Assembly: GCF_900090315.1 (NCBI RefSeq)
Contig: NZ_FMHZ01000002.1
Location: forward strand, 4,186,501-4,250,500
DNA: 64,000 bases
DNA from: Micromonospora citrea
GTDB lineage: Bacteria; Actinomycetota; Actinomycetes; Mycobacteriales; Micromonosporaceae
Reading direction: 5' to 3'
The notes under the pieces were generated by a model. That model had not been told where the DNA came from. It saw only the letters and a list, made by a program, of their open reading frames with translations, and did not search any database. Positions 24,133 through 32,976 of this stretch are shown here, piece after piece; position 1 is the stretch's first letter, and the number at the start of each line of letters is the position of its first letter. The position numbers were made by a program, and so were the translations under genes.

Positions 24133-24360
24133 TCAGCGGACGGTGAAGCCGACCGCCCGCGGCGACGCCTCGGCGATCTCGACGTAGGCGACCTTGTTGA
24201 CCGGAACGATCACCCGGCGGCCCTTCTCGTCGGTCAGCGAGAGGGTGCCTTCGTCCTTGGCCATGGCGTCGGTCACGATCTGCTCGATCTCGGCCGGCGA
24301 CTGCGCGCTCTCCAGCACCAGCTCGCGGGGCGCGTACTGCACGCCGATCTTGACCTCCAC
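24133..24360 (-). CDS. DUF3107 family small protein
   Basis: A 75-residue protein with the conserved DUF3107 pattern: VEVKIGVQYAPRELVLES at the start, then LTDEKGRRVIVPVNKVAYVE. The GTG start has an excellent GAGGAGG site 4 nt upstream. Orthologues (Rv3208A/TB9.4 type) sit next to a TetR gene, as here. Its function is unknown. The fold is probably a small alpha/beta domain. Confidence 0.9.
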   Translation of the reverse strand: MEVKIGVQYAPRELVLESAQSPAEIEQIVTDAMAKDEGTLSLTDEKGRRVIVPVNKVAYVEIAEASPRAVGFTVR

Positions 24361-24427
24361 AGTGCCTCCTCGTTCGGGCGCGAAAGAGCCGCCGAGGGGA
24401 AGGCTATCCGATCTCGCGGCCCGATGC

Positions 24428-25066
24428 TCAGGCTGACTCACCTTGCAGCGGGAAGCTGGCGATGCCCCGCCAGGAGAGCGCGGCGACCAGTGCCTCCGCC
24501 TCCGCCTTCGGCACCAGCCGGCCACCGGCGAGCCAGAACTGCGCGGCGGTCTCGGCCGCGCCGACCAGGCCGGAGGCGAGCAGTTCGGCGTGTGCCCGGC
24601 TGACGCCCGTGTCGGAGATGATGGTGTCGGTGATCGCCGCGATGCAGCCCTGCTCGACCCGCTCGACGCGCTGCCGCACCGCCGGGTCGTTGCGCAGGTC
24701 CGACTCGAAGACGAGGCGGAACGCCTCGCTCTCGTGGTCGACGAAGTCGAAGTACGCGCGCACCGACGCGCCGACCCGCTCCTTGTTGTCGTTGGTGCCG
24801 CGCATGGCCTCGTGCACCTTGTCGACGATCGCGTCGCAGTGCGTGTCGAGCAGGGCGAGGTAGAGCTCCATCTTGCCGGGGAAGTGCTGGTAGAGCACCG
24901 GCTTGGAGACTCCCGCGCGCTCGGCGATGTCGTCCATCGCCGCCGCGTGGTAACCCTGGGCGACGAACACCTCCTGGGCTGCGGCGAGCAGTTGCTTGCG
25001 GCGCGCGGAACGGGGCAGGCGGGTGGGCCGGCCGGCGGTCTGAGCACCGTTCCCCACAGCGGTCAT
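24428..25066 (-). CDS. TetR-family transcriptional regulator (Rv3208-type)
   Basis: A 212-residue regulator. The N-terminal helix-turn-helix is MDDIAERAGVSKPVLYQHFPGKMEL. The C-terminal domain (from ~residue 75) is a helical ligand/dimer domain with the conserved FDFVDHESEAFRLVFESDL. ATG at 25066 follows GGAGG with a 5-nt spacer, so the upstream in-frame GTG at 25099 is unlikely. It is divergent from the large disordered-protein gene across ~145 nt and upstream of DUF3107 on the same strand. Confidence 0.92.
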   Translation of the reverse strand: MTAVGNGAQTAGRPTRLPRSARRKQLLAAAQEVFVAQGYHAAAMDDIAERAGVSKPVLYQHFPGKMELYLALLDTHCDAIVDKVHEAMRGTNDNKERVGASVRAYFDFVDHESEAFRLVFESDLRNDPAVRQRVERVEQGCIAAITDTIISDTGVSRAHAELLASGLVGAAETAAQFWLAGGRLVPKAEAEALVAALSWRGIASFPLQGESA

Positions 25067-25211
25067 GGGAACCTCCGAGTTCTTCGTACGAGCCGGCATT
25101 TCACCCGAACCGGTCGGGGCTCGTCGCCCGTCGCGGAATTGGCCCGCCGCTGTAACTTATCGCCACTGTCACCACACGGTAGCCTCAGCGGGGGCGACCA
25201 AGGAGCGCGCG

Positions 25212-28200
25212 GTGAGTGAAACAGGGCAACCCGGTGCCGCCACCCCGGGAGAGCACGGCGACGGGACGGGTCGGCAGGACGACCTGGGCCGGGCCGGCAG
25301 CGGGTGGGCGCCCCCGGCGACCGGTTGGTCCCGGAGCCAGGAGGCCGCCGGAGCCCACGAGCACCCTCCGGCCTGGGGGCCGCCCGAGACCGGTTGGGCC
25401 GTCTCGTCACCCCGACACGGAGACCTGCCGTCGCCGCTGCCCGGCCCGCCGGCCGGGGCCGAGCCGCCCGCCCGGGCCAACGGGCACCACGTCAACGGCG
25501 TCGGGCACCCCGACGACGCGCCCGCCGGCCGCCAGGCGCCCGTGAGCGCCCCGCCCGGCACGCTCGGCGAGCAGCGCCGCGACCCGGGAGGCGACCGGCT
25601 GATGGTGCCCGCGCAGCGGCCGGCGCCGGCGGCCGAGCAGCCGTCGCTCCCGCAGCCCGGGCCCGCCGAGCCAGAGGCCGGGTCGACCCGGCCCGCCCCG
25701 GACGAGCCGTCGACCGGCCGTCGGGCGCGCTGGGCGGAGCCGGGGCTGCCGACCTCCGCCCCGCCGGCCGTGCAGGTCCCGCCCGTCGGCACGGCGGCCA
25801 GCGGCTTCGAGGTGCCGCCCGGCTTCTACGCGCCGACCGCCGACCGCGCCGCCGAGGAGGCCGCCACGGCCGCCGGCGCGCACGGTTGGGCCGACCAGTT
25901 CCCGCCGGAGCCGCCGTCCCTCGCCCCCCGCCCGTTCCCGCCGGCCGGCGAGCGTCCGTCCGAGGCGGAGGTGTCGGCGGGCGATGACCGCCGCTCCGGC
26001 GTCGACCGCGCGCTCGACGCGGACCGTCCCTTCGGTGGGGAGCACGGCGCCGGCCGGTTCGGCGAGGAGCCCCGCTCCGCCCCCTTTCGCGCCGACCACG
26101 ACGCCGTCCCCTTCCGTCCGGAGCACGAGGCCCGGGCGTTCCCCGAGGAGCGCGGCGCCGACGTCGACCGCGGCCCGGTGGTCGGGCAGGATCCGGCGAC
26201 CCTCGCGGGGCGGGACCGCCCGTCGGACGCGGCCCGCACCTCGGGCCTGGACCGGGCGGCCGGCCTCCCGCACGCCTCGGAGGTCGCCCGTGCCCCGGGC
26301 CCCGACCTGGTGGCGGGCGCGGAGCGCGGGCCGGGCCTCGATCGCACGGCGGGCACGGACCGCGCCCCCGGCTTCGACCAGGCGGCCGGCGCGGAGCGGG
26401 CGCCGGGCCTCGACCGGCCGTCGGGCGTGGAGGGTGCGCCGGGCCTCGACCGGGCGGCCGGCGTGGAGCAGACGCCCGGTGCCGACCGTGGGCCGGGCGT
26501 CGAGCGCGAGCCGGGCGGCGCCGGACGGCCCCCGGCGGCCGAGCCGGACTGGTCGGGCCCGAACTGGAACCGGCCGAGCTGGGGCAACGCCTGGGCGCCC
26601 CCCTGGGCCCGGAAGGAGCCCGAGCCGGTCGGCCGGCCCTGGGATGAGCCCGAGCCGTCCGGCCGCCGGTCGCGCGGGGACGAGCCTCCGGACCGCCGGT
26701 CCCGCGACGAGCCCGCGCCGATCGCCCGCCGCTCCCGCGAGGAGGACGAACCCGTGGGCCGCCGCTCGCGCGAGGAGGATGCCGTGGGCCGCCGCTTCCG
26801 CGAGGAGGACGAACCCACGGGCCGCCGCTCCCGCGAGGAGCAGCCGCCGGCCTGGGCCGCCGAGCCACCCGGCCACCACGAGCCGTCGCGCGCCGAGCCA
26901 CCCCGCTACCACGAGCCGTCGCGCGCCGAACCGGGGCACGGCCAGGAGGCCGGCTGGGCCGGTGCCGCAGCCCGCGCGGCGTACGAGCCGGCGACCGGTC
27001 CCGCCGGCCGGGCCACGTCGTCCGCGGCGGACCGGGCCGTCCCGGTACCGATGGAGCGGCCGGCCTGGGCGGGTGGGGAGCCTGCCGGCGCGCCCGTGAG
27101 CGCGCCCCCGCGCCCGTACGACCTGGCCGGCCCGGAGGCCGCCACCCCCTCTGGCGCGGACGAGGATGCCGGCCGGGCCGCCCGGCCGTTCCGGCTCCGG
27201 CCGGTCGGCGAGGAGCGGCCCCCGGCGACGCCGGAGGGGCCGGCCGCCACCGGCTCCGCCGCCGCGAGCGGGCTCGGGCGACGCGACCGCGCACCGTCCG
27301 CGCCCGCCCCGGCGAGCGCGCCTCCCTACGCGGCCCGCCGGTCCGCCCCCGAGCCGGTGCCGGCGGCCGAGCCGGCCGGCGGTGACGGGCTCTTGGAGCA
27401 TCCGTCGGCGGCGTTGCCGCAGCGCGTCCCCGCCGAACCGGACGTGCCCGTCGTGCCGGAGCCGCCCGCCGTGGAACCACCCGCCGAAACCCCGGAACTC
27501 GCCCGCATCGCCACCCACCTGCGCCGGGACGACGAGCCCGCGCCGCTGCGGGAACGGCCGGAGGGCTTCGACGTCAACGCGATCCTCGACGCCGTACGGG
27601 GCGTGGCCGGCGTCCGCGACGCGGCGCTGCGCCGCACCCCGGCCGGCGCGCACAGCCTGCGGCTCGACCTGGCCGACGGGGCCGACCCGGCCGAGGTCAG
27701 CCGGCTGGTCGCCCGCCTGCTCCAGGAGCGGATGGGGCTGGCCGCCGCGCCGCAGAACGTGCCGGGCATGCCCGCCGCGCCGGTGCGCCGCCGCTCGGTC
27801 GAGCCGCGCGCGGCCGAGCCGAGGTCGCCGGGCTCCGCCCCGCCCCGGGGCGGCGAGCCGGCGTCCGCCGAGACCCGCGTGTCCGGCAGCCGGCGGGCCG
27901 GTGGCCCGACCGAGGTCCCGCAGGCCCGCGCCGAGCAGCGTCCCGAGGCGGCGCCGGAGACCCCGCGCCGCCGTCGGCAGTCCGTCACCCCGCACCGGGG
28001 TCGGGCCACGGTCGAGGAGCCGGGCTCGGTCTCCGCCGCCCCGGCCGGCGCTCCGCCCGGCAGCCCGGCGACCGTCGGCACGTCGTACTCGGGTGGGCAG
28101 GTGACCACCACGGAGAGCGCGCCGTCCCGGCCGCTGGACACCGGCGGCGTGGCCGGCCCCCGCGTGGTGATCGACCACGTCCAGGTGAGCACCTTCGGGC

Positions 28201-28559
28201 TCGACGCCACCGTGGAGGTGCGCCTCGTCGCCGGTGGCGAGAGCGCCGCCGGCTACTCGACGGGCCCGGCCGTCGACGGGTACGTGCTGCGGCTCTGCGC
28301 GGTGGCCGCCGCGGCGGCGGTCGACGAGCTGCTCCGGGGCGGGGAGCCCGGGTCGGACCGGGGACGCTGCTTCGTCGAGCACGCCGCGGTGGTGCCGTTC
28401 GGCAACTGCGAGGTGGCCACGGTCGTCGTGCTGCTGGTCTGTGACGGCTGGGTGGAGCAGCTCGTGGGCTCGGCGCTGGTCGCCGGTGACCCCCGGCAGG
28501 CGGTCGTCCGCGCCACCCTGGCCGCCGTCAACCGTCGGATCGAGGCGTTGCTGGCCTGA
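25212..28559 (+). CDS. Very large disordered Pro/Arg/Glu-rich protein with conserved C-terminal domain
   Basis: A 1115-residue protein starting at GTG after AAGGAG (6-nt spacer). Residues 1-~770 are low complexity and rich in Pro, Gly, Glu, Arg and Asp. They include a run of GLDRAAGVE/APGLDR-like repeats (around residues 340-440) and RRSREEDEP repeats (around 490-545). Two ordered parts stand out: ~785-850 (VNAILDAVRGVAGVRDAALRR) and the last ~135 residues (RVVIDHVQVSTFGLDATVEV through AVDELL and VNRRIEALLA). I recognise no enzymatic motif or transmembrane segment. It sits where Rv3209, a Pro/Thr-rich protein, sits in mycobacteria, but homology is not shown. Confidence 0.85.
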   Translation: MSETGQPGAATPGEHGDGTGRQDDLGRAGSGWAPPATGWSRSQEAAGAHEHPPAWGPPETGWAVSSPRHGDLPSPLPGPPAGAEPPARANGHHVNGVGHPDDAPAGRQAPVSAPPGTLGEQRRDPGGDRLMVPAQRPAPAAEQPSLPQPGPAEPEAGSTRPAPDEPSTGRRARWAEPGLPTSAPPAVQVPPVGTAASGFEVPPGFYAPTADRAAEEAATAAGAHGWADQFPPEPPSLAPRPFPPAGERPSEAEVSAGDDRRSGVDRALDADRPFGGEHGAGRFGEEPRSAPFRADHDAVPFRPEHEARAFPEERGADVDRGPVVGQDPATLAGRDRPSDAARTSGLDRAAGLPHASEVARAPGPDLVAGAERGPGLDRTAGTDRAPGFDQAAGAERAPGLDRPSGVEGAPGLDRAAGVEQTPGADRGPGVEREPGGAGRPPAAEPDWSGPNWNRPSWGNAWAPPWARKEPEPVGRPWDEPEPSGRRSRGDEPPDRRSRDEPAPIARRSREEDEPVGRRSREEDAVGRRFREEDEPTGRRSREEQPPAWAAEPPGHHEPSRAEPPRYHEPSRAEPGHGQEAGWAGAAARAAYEPATGPAGRATSSAADRAVPVPMERPAWAGGEPAGAPVSAPPRPYDLAGPEAATPSGADEDAGRAARPFRLRPVGEERPPATPEGPAATGSAAASGLGRRDRAPSAPAPASAPPYAARRSAPEPVPAAEPAGGDGLLEHPSAALPQRVPAEPDVPVVPEPPAVEPPAETPELARIATHLRRDDEPAPLRERPEGFDVNAILDAVRGVAGVRDAALRRTPAGAHSLRLDLADGADPAEVSRLVARLLQERMGLAAAPQNVPGMPAAPVRRRSVEPRAAEPRSPGSAPPRGGEPASAETRVSGSRRAGGPTEVPQARAEQRPEAAPETPRRRRQSVTPHRGRATVEEPGSVSAAPAGAPPGSPATVGTSYSGGQVTTTESAPSRPLDTGGVAGPRVVIDHVQVSTFGLDATVEVRLVAGGESAAGYSTGPAVDGYVLRLCAVAAAAAVDELLRGGEPGSDRGRCFVEHAAVVPFGNCEVATVVVLLVCDGWVEQLVGSALVAGDPRQAVVRATLAAVNRRIEALLA

Positions 28560-28616
28560 GCGCCGGGGCGCGTACGGCGTGCTGCCGTCGGACGCGGGCG
28601 CGGGCAGACTGGAGGG

Positions 28617-29591
28617 ATGAAGCGCGCCACCCTATGGCCGGATCATCTCCTCCCCGAGCACTCCGTCCCGCCGCCCTGGCCGGGGCGCGAGGTGCGCCTC
28701 GACGGCACGGTGACGTACGTCCGGGACACTCCGGCGACCGCCTCCGGCGCGGAGCCGGCGCTCTACGTGCACGGCCTGGGCGGCTCGTCGCAGAACTGGA
28801 CGGACCTGGCCGGCCTGCTCGCCGACCGCCTCGACGGGCAGGCCATCGACCTGCCCGGGTTCGGTCGCAGCGAGCCGGGGCGCAGCTACACGATCCCGGC
28901 GTTCGCGCAGCGGGTGGTCCGCTGGATCGAGCACTCCGGCCGAGGGCCGGTGCACCTGTTCGGCAACTCGCTCGGCGGGGCGGTGTCGGTGCAGGTGGCG
29001 GCGCTGCGGCCGGACCTGGTGCGGACCCTGACGCTGGTCTCGCCGGCCCTGCCGTTCCTCGACTTCCGGCGCTCGTTGCAGGGGCGGATGCTGCCGCTGC
29101 TGGCGATCCCCCGGGGGGAGCGGCTGGCCGCGTGGCGGCTCGCCCAACTCGCCCCCGAGGCGATGGCGCAGCAGGTGCTGGAGGCGTGCGTCGCCGACCT
29201 CAGTCGGATCTGCGAGCAGCGCCGGCAGGAGGCGCTGGAGGAGATCCGGGTGCGCTACGAGGCCGAGCACTACGCCGCCGCGTACGTCCGGACGTTCCGC
29301 GGGCTGGTCTCCAGCTTCCTGCGGTCGTACCTGCCGGGGGCGGGGTCGCTGTGGCGGCTGGCCGGCGCCGTCCGGGCGCCCACGCTGGTCGTCGGCGGGC
29401 GGCACGACCGGCTGGTGGACGTCCGGGTGGCACCGCAGACCGCCCGGGCAGTCCCGGACAGCCGGCTGCTGATGCTCGACGGGGTCGGTCACGTCGCGCA
29501 GGTGGAGGTGCCGCGCCTGGTCGCCCGTGCCGTGCTGGGGCTGCTCGCCGAAACGGGGGACACCGCCAGGCGGTCCGACATGGCAGGCTGA
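28617..29591 (+). CDS. Alpha/beta-fold hydrolase (LipV-like)
   Basis: A 324-residue alpha/beta hydrolase. The oxyanion-hole region is YVHGLGGSSQNW, the nucleophile elbow GNSLGG (Ser in LFGNSLGGAVS), the acid lies in VVGGRHDRLVD and the catalytic His in DGVGHVAQ. It is probably an esterase or lipase; the substrate is unknown. Immediately before the ATG lies GGAGGG, and CAGACT could act as a -10 box. An equivalent hydrolase (LipV, Rv3203) is part of the same mycobacterial neighbourhood. Confidence 0.9.
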   Translation: MKRATLWPDHLLPEHSVPPPWPGREVRLDGTVTYVRDTPATASGAEPALYVHGLGGSSQNWTDLAGLLADRLDGQAIDLPGFGRSEPGRSYTIPAFAQRVVRWIEHSGRGPVHLFGNSLGGAVSVQVAALRPDLVRTLTLVSPALPFLDFRRSLQGRMLPLLAIPRGERLAAWRLAQLAPEAMAQQVLEACVADLSRICEQRRQEALEEIRVRYEAEHYAAAYVRTFRGLVSSFLRSYLPGAGSLWRLAGAVRAPTLVVGGRHDRLVDVRVAPQTARAVPDSRLLMLDGVGHVAQVEVPRLVARAVLGLLAETGDTARRSDMAG

Positions 29592-29596
29592 CCGGG

Positions 29597-30550
29597 ATGC
29601 CCTCCGCTCGCCGCCGCCCCGCCACGCCCTCGACCGGGGGCCACCGTGCCCACGCCTCCCCCGCGGGGCGCCGCAGACCGACAGCCCAGGCCCGGCCCGG
29701 CGGCCCCGACCTGACGCGGCCACGGCACCGCCGTCCGGGCGGGCGTCGTCGTCTGGTCGAGTTGGTCGCGCTGGTGCTGGCGGTCGGCGCGGCGGTGGCG
29801 GTGGTCGCCGACTGGCGCGGCGCCGACGTCGGCGCGGAGGTGCTCACCGCCGAGGAGATGGCTTCCCGGCCGGCGCTCGGGTCGGTCTCCGCCGCACCGG
29901 TCACGCCGACGCCCTCCACCAGCGCCTCGACGTCCCCGCCGTCGGTGCTGCGGCTGACCGGGCCGGTGCCGTCGCGGGGCCGGGGCGACTTCGGCTACGA
30001 CGACCGGACAGGCCCGGTGCTGGGGGAGACCGGCACGCTGCGCCGCTACCGGGTCGCGGTGGAGGACGGCTCCGGCGAGGACGCGGGAGAATTCGCGACC
30101 GCCGTCGGGAAGGCGCTCGCCGGGCCGGGAAGCTGGGTCGACGGCGGGCTGCGGTTGCAGCAGGTGGGCGCCGACGCCCGGCACGACTTCACGGTCTACC
30201 TCGCCACCCCCGCCACGGCGGGCCGGATGTGCGCGGTCGGCGGGGTCGACATCCGGGTCGGCGGGCGGCCCTACACCTCGTGCCGGGCGCCCGGAAAGGT
30301 GATCATCAACCTGGAGCGCTGGCGGCTCTCGGTGCCGCACTACGTCAGCGGTCGGGTGCCGCTGTCGGTCTACCGCACGTACGTGGTCAACCACGAGGTC
30401 GGGCACCAGCTGGGCCACCGGCACGAGCGCTGCCCCGGCAAGGGCCGGCCGGCGCCGGTGATGATGCAGCAGACGCTCTTCCTCAACGGCTGCGTCGCCA
30501 ACCCCTGGCCGTACCGCGACGGTCGCCGCTACGCCGGCCCGCCCCTGTAG
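29597..30550 (+). CDS. DUF3152 membrane-anchored metzincin-like protease, copy 1
   Basis: A 317-residue protein. A long Arg/Pro-rich cytoplasmic N-terminus (~55 residues) precedes one helix (VELVALVLAVGAAVAVVADW). The extracellular DUF3152 domain begins near GPVPSRGRGDFGYD and carries HEVGHQLGHRH, an exact HExxHxxGxxH zinc motif, followed by MMQQTLFLNGCVANPWPYRD. The ATG is 5 nt past the hydrolase stop with little ribosome binding site, so it may be co-translated. It likely cleaves envelope proteins; no substrate is known. Confidence 0.87.
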   Translation: MPSARRRPATPSTGGHRAHASPAGRRRPTAQARPGGPDLTRPRHRRPGGRRRLVELVALVLAVGAAVAVVADWRGADVGAEVLTAEEMASRPALGSVSAAPVTPTPSTSASTSPPSVLRLTGPVPSRGRGDFGYDDRTGPVLGETGTLRRYRVAVEDGSGEDAGEFATAVGKALAGPGSWVDGGLRLQQVGADARHDFTVYLATPATAGRMCAVGGVDIRVGGRPYTSCRAPGKVIINLERWRLSVPHYVSGRVPLSVYRTYVVNHEVGHQLGHRHERCPGKGRPAPVMMQQTLFLNGCVANPWPYRDGRRYAGPPL

Positions 30551-30600
30551 CCGGTGGGCGGGCGGCGCCGCGACCGGTGGTCCCGGTGGTCGGCGCTGGC

Positions 30601-30630
30601 CCGTAGCCCCGCAGGTTGGCGGGGCTACGG
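30601..30630 (+). terminator. Perfect 12-bp stem terminator between the two DUF3152 genes
   Basis: CCGTAGCCCCGC/GCGGGGCTACGG around the loop AGGTTG, 50 nt after the first DUF3152 stop. Confidence 0.75.
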
Positions 30631-30746
30631 ACACTCGGCGCATCGGCGCCCAGGCGGGGAGAGGTCGCCACGAAAGGGACCGAACTCGCCTTCCGAATTG
30701 CGTTGAAGGCGCGGAAACGCCCGGATTGGCGTGCGACGCTCGGACC

Positions 30747-31589
30747 ATGACGTCGTCGTCCCCTTGCGGCCCACCTGGTCCACCGCCGCCCCACTCGTCG
30801 CCGTCGCCGCGTCCGCGCCCGCCGTCGCGGCCGCGATCGCCGGCGGCCCTGCTCCGCGACCGGCGCGTCCTCGGGCCCGCCCTGGCGCTGCTCCTCGCGG
30901 CGGCCGTCACGGCCGCGCTGCCCCTGGCGGGCGACCCGGCCGGGGAGCCCACGGACGGCCGGGGCCGGGCGGCCCACGGGGCCGGGGCGGGCGAGCGGGA
31001 GCGGCAGACCCGTTATCCATGGGAGGGCGCGGGCGGCTTCACCACCGCGACCGGGGACTCCCCGGTGCGGGGCGTGGCCGGGCCGGTGTGGCGCTACCGG
31101 GTGGCCGTGGAGTCGGACATCGGGCAGGACGTCGCCGCCTTCGCCGCCACCGTCGACGAGGTGCTGGCCGACCCGCGCGGCTGGACCGCCTCGGAGGAGT
31201 TGCGGGTGCAGCGGGTGGCCGAGGCCGCCGACGCCGACTTCACCGTCTACCTCGCCACGCCGGGGACCTCGGAGCGGATGTGCGCCGAGGGCGGGCTGAG
31301 CACCGAGGGCTACACCTCCTGCCGACTCCCCGGGCAGGTGATCATCAACCTGGCCCGCTGGCTGGAGGCGGTACCGGACTACGGCGCGCCGCTGGAGGTC
31401 TACCGGGCCTACGTGGTCAACCACGAGGTGGGCCACGAGTTCGGCGAGGTGCACCAGGCCTGCCCGGCGCCCGGCGAGCCGGCGCCGGTGATGCAGCAGC
31501 AGACGTACGGCCTGGACGGCTGCGCCGCCAACGCCTGGCCCTACGTCGACGGCTCCCGCTACGAGGGCGAGGTCGTTCCCGGCATCTGA
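30747..31589 (+). CDS. DUF3152 membrane-anchored metzincin-like protease, copy 2
   Basis: A 280-residue paralogue of the preceding gene. A Pro/Ser-rich N-terminus precedes one helix (VLGPALALLLAAAVTAALPL) and the extracellular DUF3152 domain. The zinc motif HEVGHEFGEVH again fits HExxHxxGxxH, and the shared strings TVYLATP, YTSCR.PG.VIINL and YVVNHEVGH show recent common origin with the first copy. ATG at 30747 is chosen over an in-frame TTG 21 nt upstream; neither has a clear ribosome binding site. The terminator between the copies suggests separate transcription. Confidence 0.87.
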   Translation: MTSSSPCGPPGPPPPHSSPSPRPRPPSRPRSPAALLRDRRVLGPALALLLAAAVTAALPLAGDPAGEPTDGRGRAAHGAGAGERERQTRYPWEGAGGFTTATGDSPVRGVAGPVWRYRVAVESDIGQDVAAFAATVDEVLADPRGWTASEELRVQRVAEAADADFTVYLATPGTSERMCAEGGLSTEGYTSCRLPGQVIINLARWLEAVPDYGAPLEVYRAYVVNHEVGHEFGEVHQACPAPGEPAPVMQQQTYGLDGCAANAWPYVDGSRYEGEVVPGI

Positions 31590-31699
31590 GTTATTCCCGT
31601 TCCCGCAGTTCGGGCGACGTGTCACTCCTCATGGCCGATCGAGGTGCGTGCGAGCGACAATGACCCGGTTCGCCTTCAGCCGATCCCGGGGAGTCCACC

Positions 31700-32881
31700 G
31701 TGTCGTTGCCCCCGCTCGTCGAGCCCGCCGCCGAGCTGACCGTTGACGAGATCCGCCGCTACTCGCGCCACCTGATCATCCCGGACGTCGGGGTCGAGGG
31801 GCAGAAGCGGCTGAAGAACGCCCGGGTGCTCTGCGTCGGCGCCGGCGGCCTCGGCTCGCCGGCCCTGATGTACCTGGCCGCCGCCGGCGTCGGCACCCTC
31901 GGCATCATCGACTTCGACACCGTCGACGAGTCCAACCTCCAGCGCCAGATCATCCACGGCGTCTCCGACGTGGGCCGCTCCAAGGCCGAGTCGGCCGCCG
32001 CCTCGATCCGCGAGATCAACCCGCTGGTGCACGTCGAGATCCACAACACCGCACTGGACCGGGAGAACGTGCGGGACATCTTCTCCCGCTACGACCTGAT
32101 CGTCGACGGCACGGACAACTTCGCCACCCGCTACATGGTCAACGACGCGGCGGTGCTGCTCGGCAAGCCGTACGTCTGGGGGTCGATCTACCGCTTCGAC
32201 GGCCAGGCGTCGGTCTTCTGGGCCGAGCACGGCCCCTGCTACCGCTGCCTCTACCCGGAGCCCCCGCCGCCCGGCATGGTGCCGTCCTGCGCCGAGGGGG
32301 GCGTGCTCGGTGTGCTCTGCGCGTCGATCGGCTCGATCCAGGTCAACGAGGCGATCAAGCTGCTCGCCGGCATCGGCGAGCCGCTGGTCGGCCGGCTGAT
32401 GGTCTACGACGCCCTGGAGATGAGCTACCGCAAGATCAAGGTCCGGAAGGACCCGGACTGCGTGCTCTGCGGCGAGAACCCCACGGTCACCGACCTGCTG
32501 GAGGACTACGAGGACTTCTGCGGCGCGGTGTCGGTGGAGGCCCAGGAGGCGGTGGTCGACGCGACCATCACCGCGCTGGAGCTGAAGGAGTGGCAGGACG
32601 CCGGCAAGGACGTCTTCCTCGTCGACGTGCGCGAGCCGGCCGAGTACGAGATCGTCCGGATCCCCGGCGCGACGCTCATCCCCAAGGGCGAGATCATCTC
32701 GGGGGAGGCGCTGGCCAGGCTGCCGCAGGACCGGCAGATCGTGCTGCACTGCAAGTCCGGGGTCCGCTCCGCCGAGGCGCTCGCCGCGCTGAAGGCGGCC
32801 GGGTTCCGCGACGCGGTGCACGTGCAGGGCGGCGTGCTCTCCTGGATCAAGCAGATCGACCCGTCGCTGCCCGCGTACTGA
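31700..32881 (+). CDS. moeZ: Adenylyltransferase/sulfurtransferase MoeZ
   Basis: A 393-residue two-domain protein. The ThiF/E1-like domain has VGAGGLGSPALMYL (ATP loop, ~46-59), DFDTVDESNLQRQ and DGTDNFATRY. Zinc cysteines are CYRC and CVLC. The C-terminal rhodanese domain has the active-site loop CKSGVR with Cys351. MoeZ activates the C-terminus of ubiquitin-like sulfur carriers (MoaD, ThiS, CysO type) by adenylation and then thiocarboxylation for molybdopterin, thiamine or cysteine synthesis. The GTG start is preceded by a GGGGAG site. Confidence 0.95.
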   Translation: MSLPPLVEPAAELTVDEIRRYSRHLIIPDVGVEGQKRLKNARVLCVGAGGLGSPALMYLAAAGVGTLGIIDFDTVDESNLQRQIIHGVSDVGRSKAESAAASIREINPLVHVEIHNTALDRENVRDIFSRYDLIVDGTDNFATRYMVNDAAVLLGKPYVWGSIYRFDGQASVFWAEHGPCYRCLYPEPPPPGMVPSCAEGGVLGVLCASIGSIQVNEAIKLLAGIGEPLVGRLMVYDALEMSYRKIKVRKDPDCVLCGENPTVTDLLEDYEDFCGAVSVEAQEAVVDATITALELKEWQDAGKDVFLVDVREPAEYEIVRIPGATLIPKGEIISGEALARLPQDRQIVLHCKSGVRSAEALAALKAAGFRDAVHVQGGVLSWIKQIDPSLPAY

Positions 32882-32885
32882 CGGG

Positions 32886-32933
32886 TCGGCCGAGGTCGCG
32901 GCGGGCCCTCCCGACCCCCGCGACCTCGGCCGA
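32886..32933. terminator. 16-bp perfect stem after moeZ
   Basis: TCGGCCGAGGTCGCGG (32886-32901) pairs perfectly with 32918-32933 around a 16-nt loop, 5 nt after the moeZ stop. Confidence 0.7.
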
Positions 32934-32963
32934 TTCGCCGAGGCGCGATCACATCCGCGCAGG

Positions 32964-32969
32964 TAGCGT
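32964..32969 (+). promoter_or_regulatory. Leaderless-type -10 box (TAGCGT)
   Basis: TAGCGT lies 7 nt before the GTG of the prenyltransferase-repeat protein; no Shine-Dalgarno sequence is present. Confidence 0.55.
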
Positions 32970-32976
32970 TGCCGCC

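Noticed and set aside
25407..28382. 991-codon minus-strand open frame opposite the disordered protein
   Set aside because: Either strand of this low-complexity region stays open. The plus strand has the RBS, the start and an ordered conserved-looking C-terminus, and the minus strand has none.
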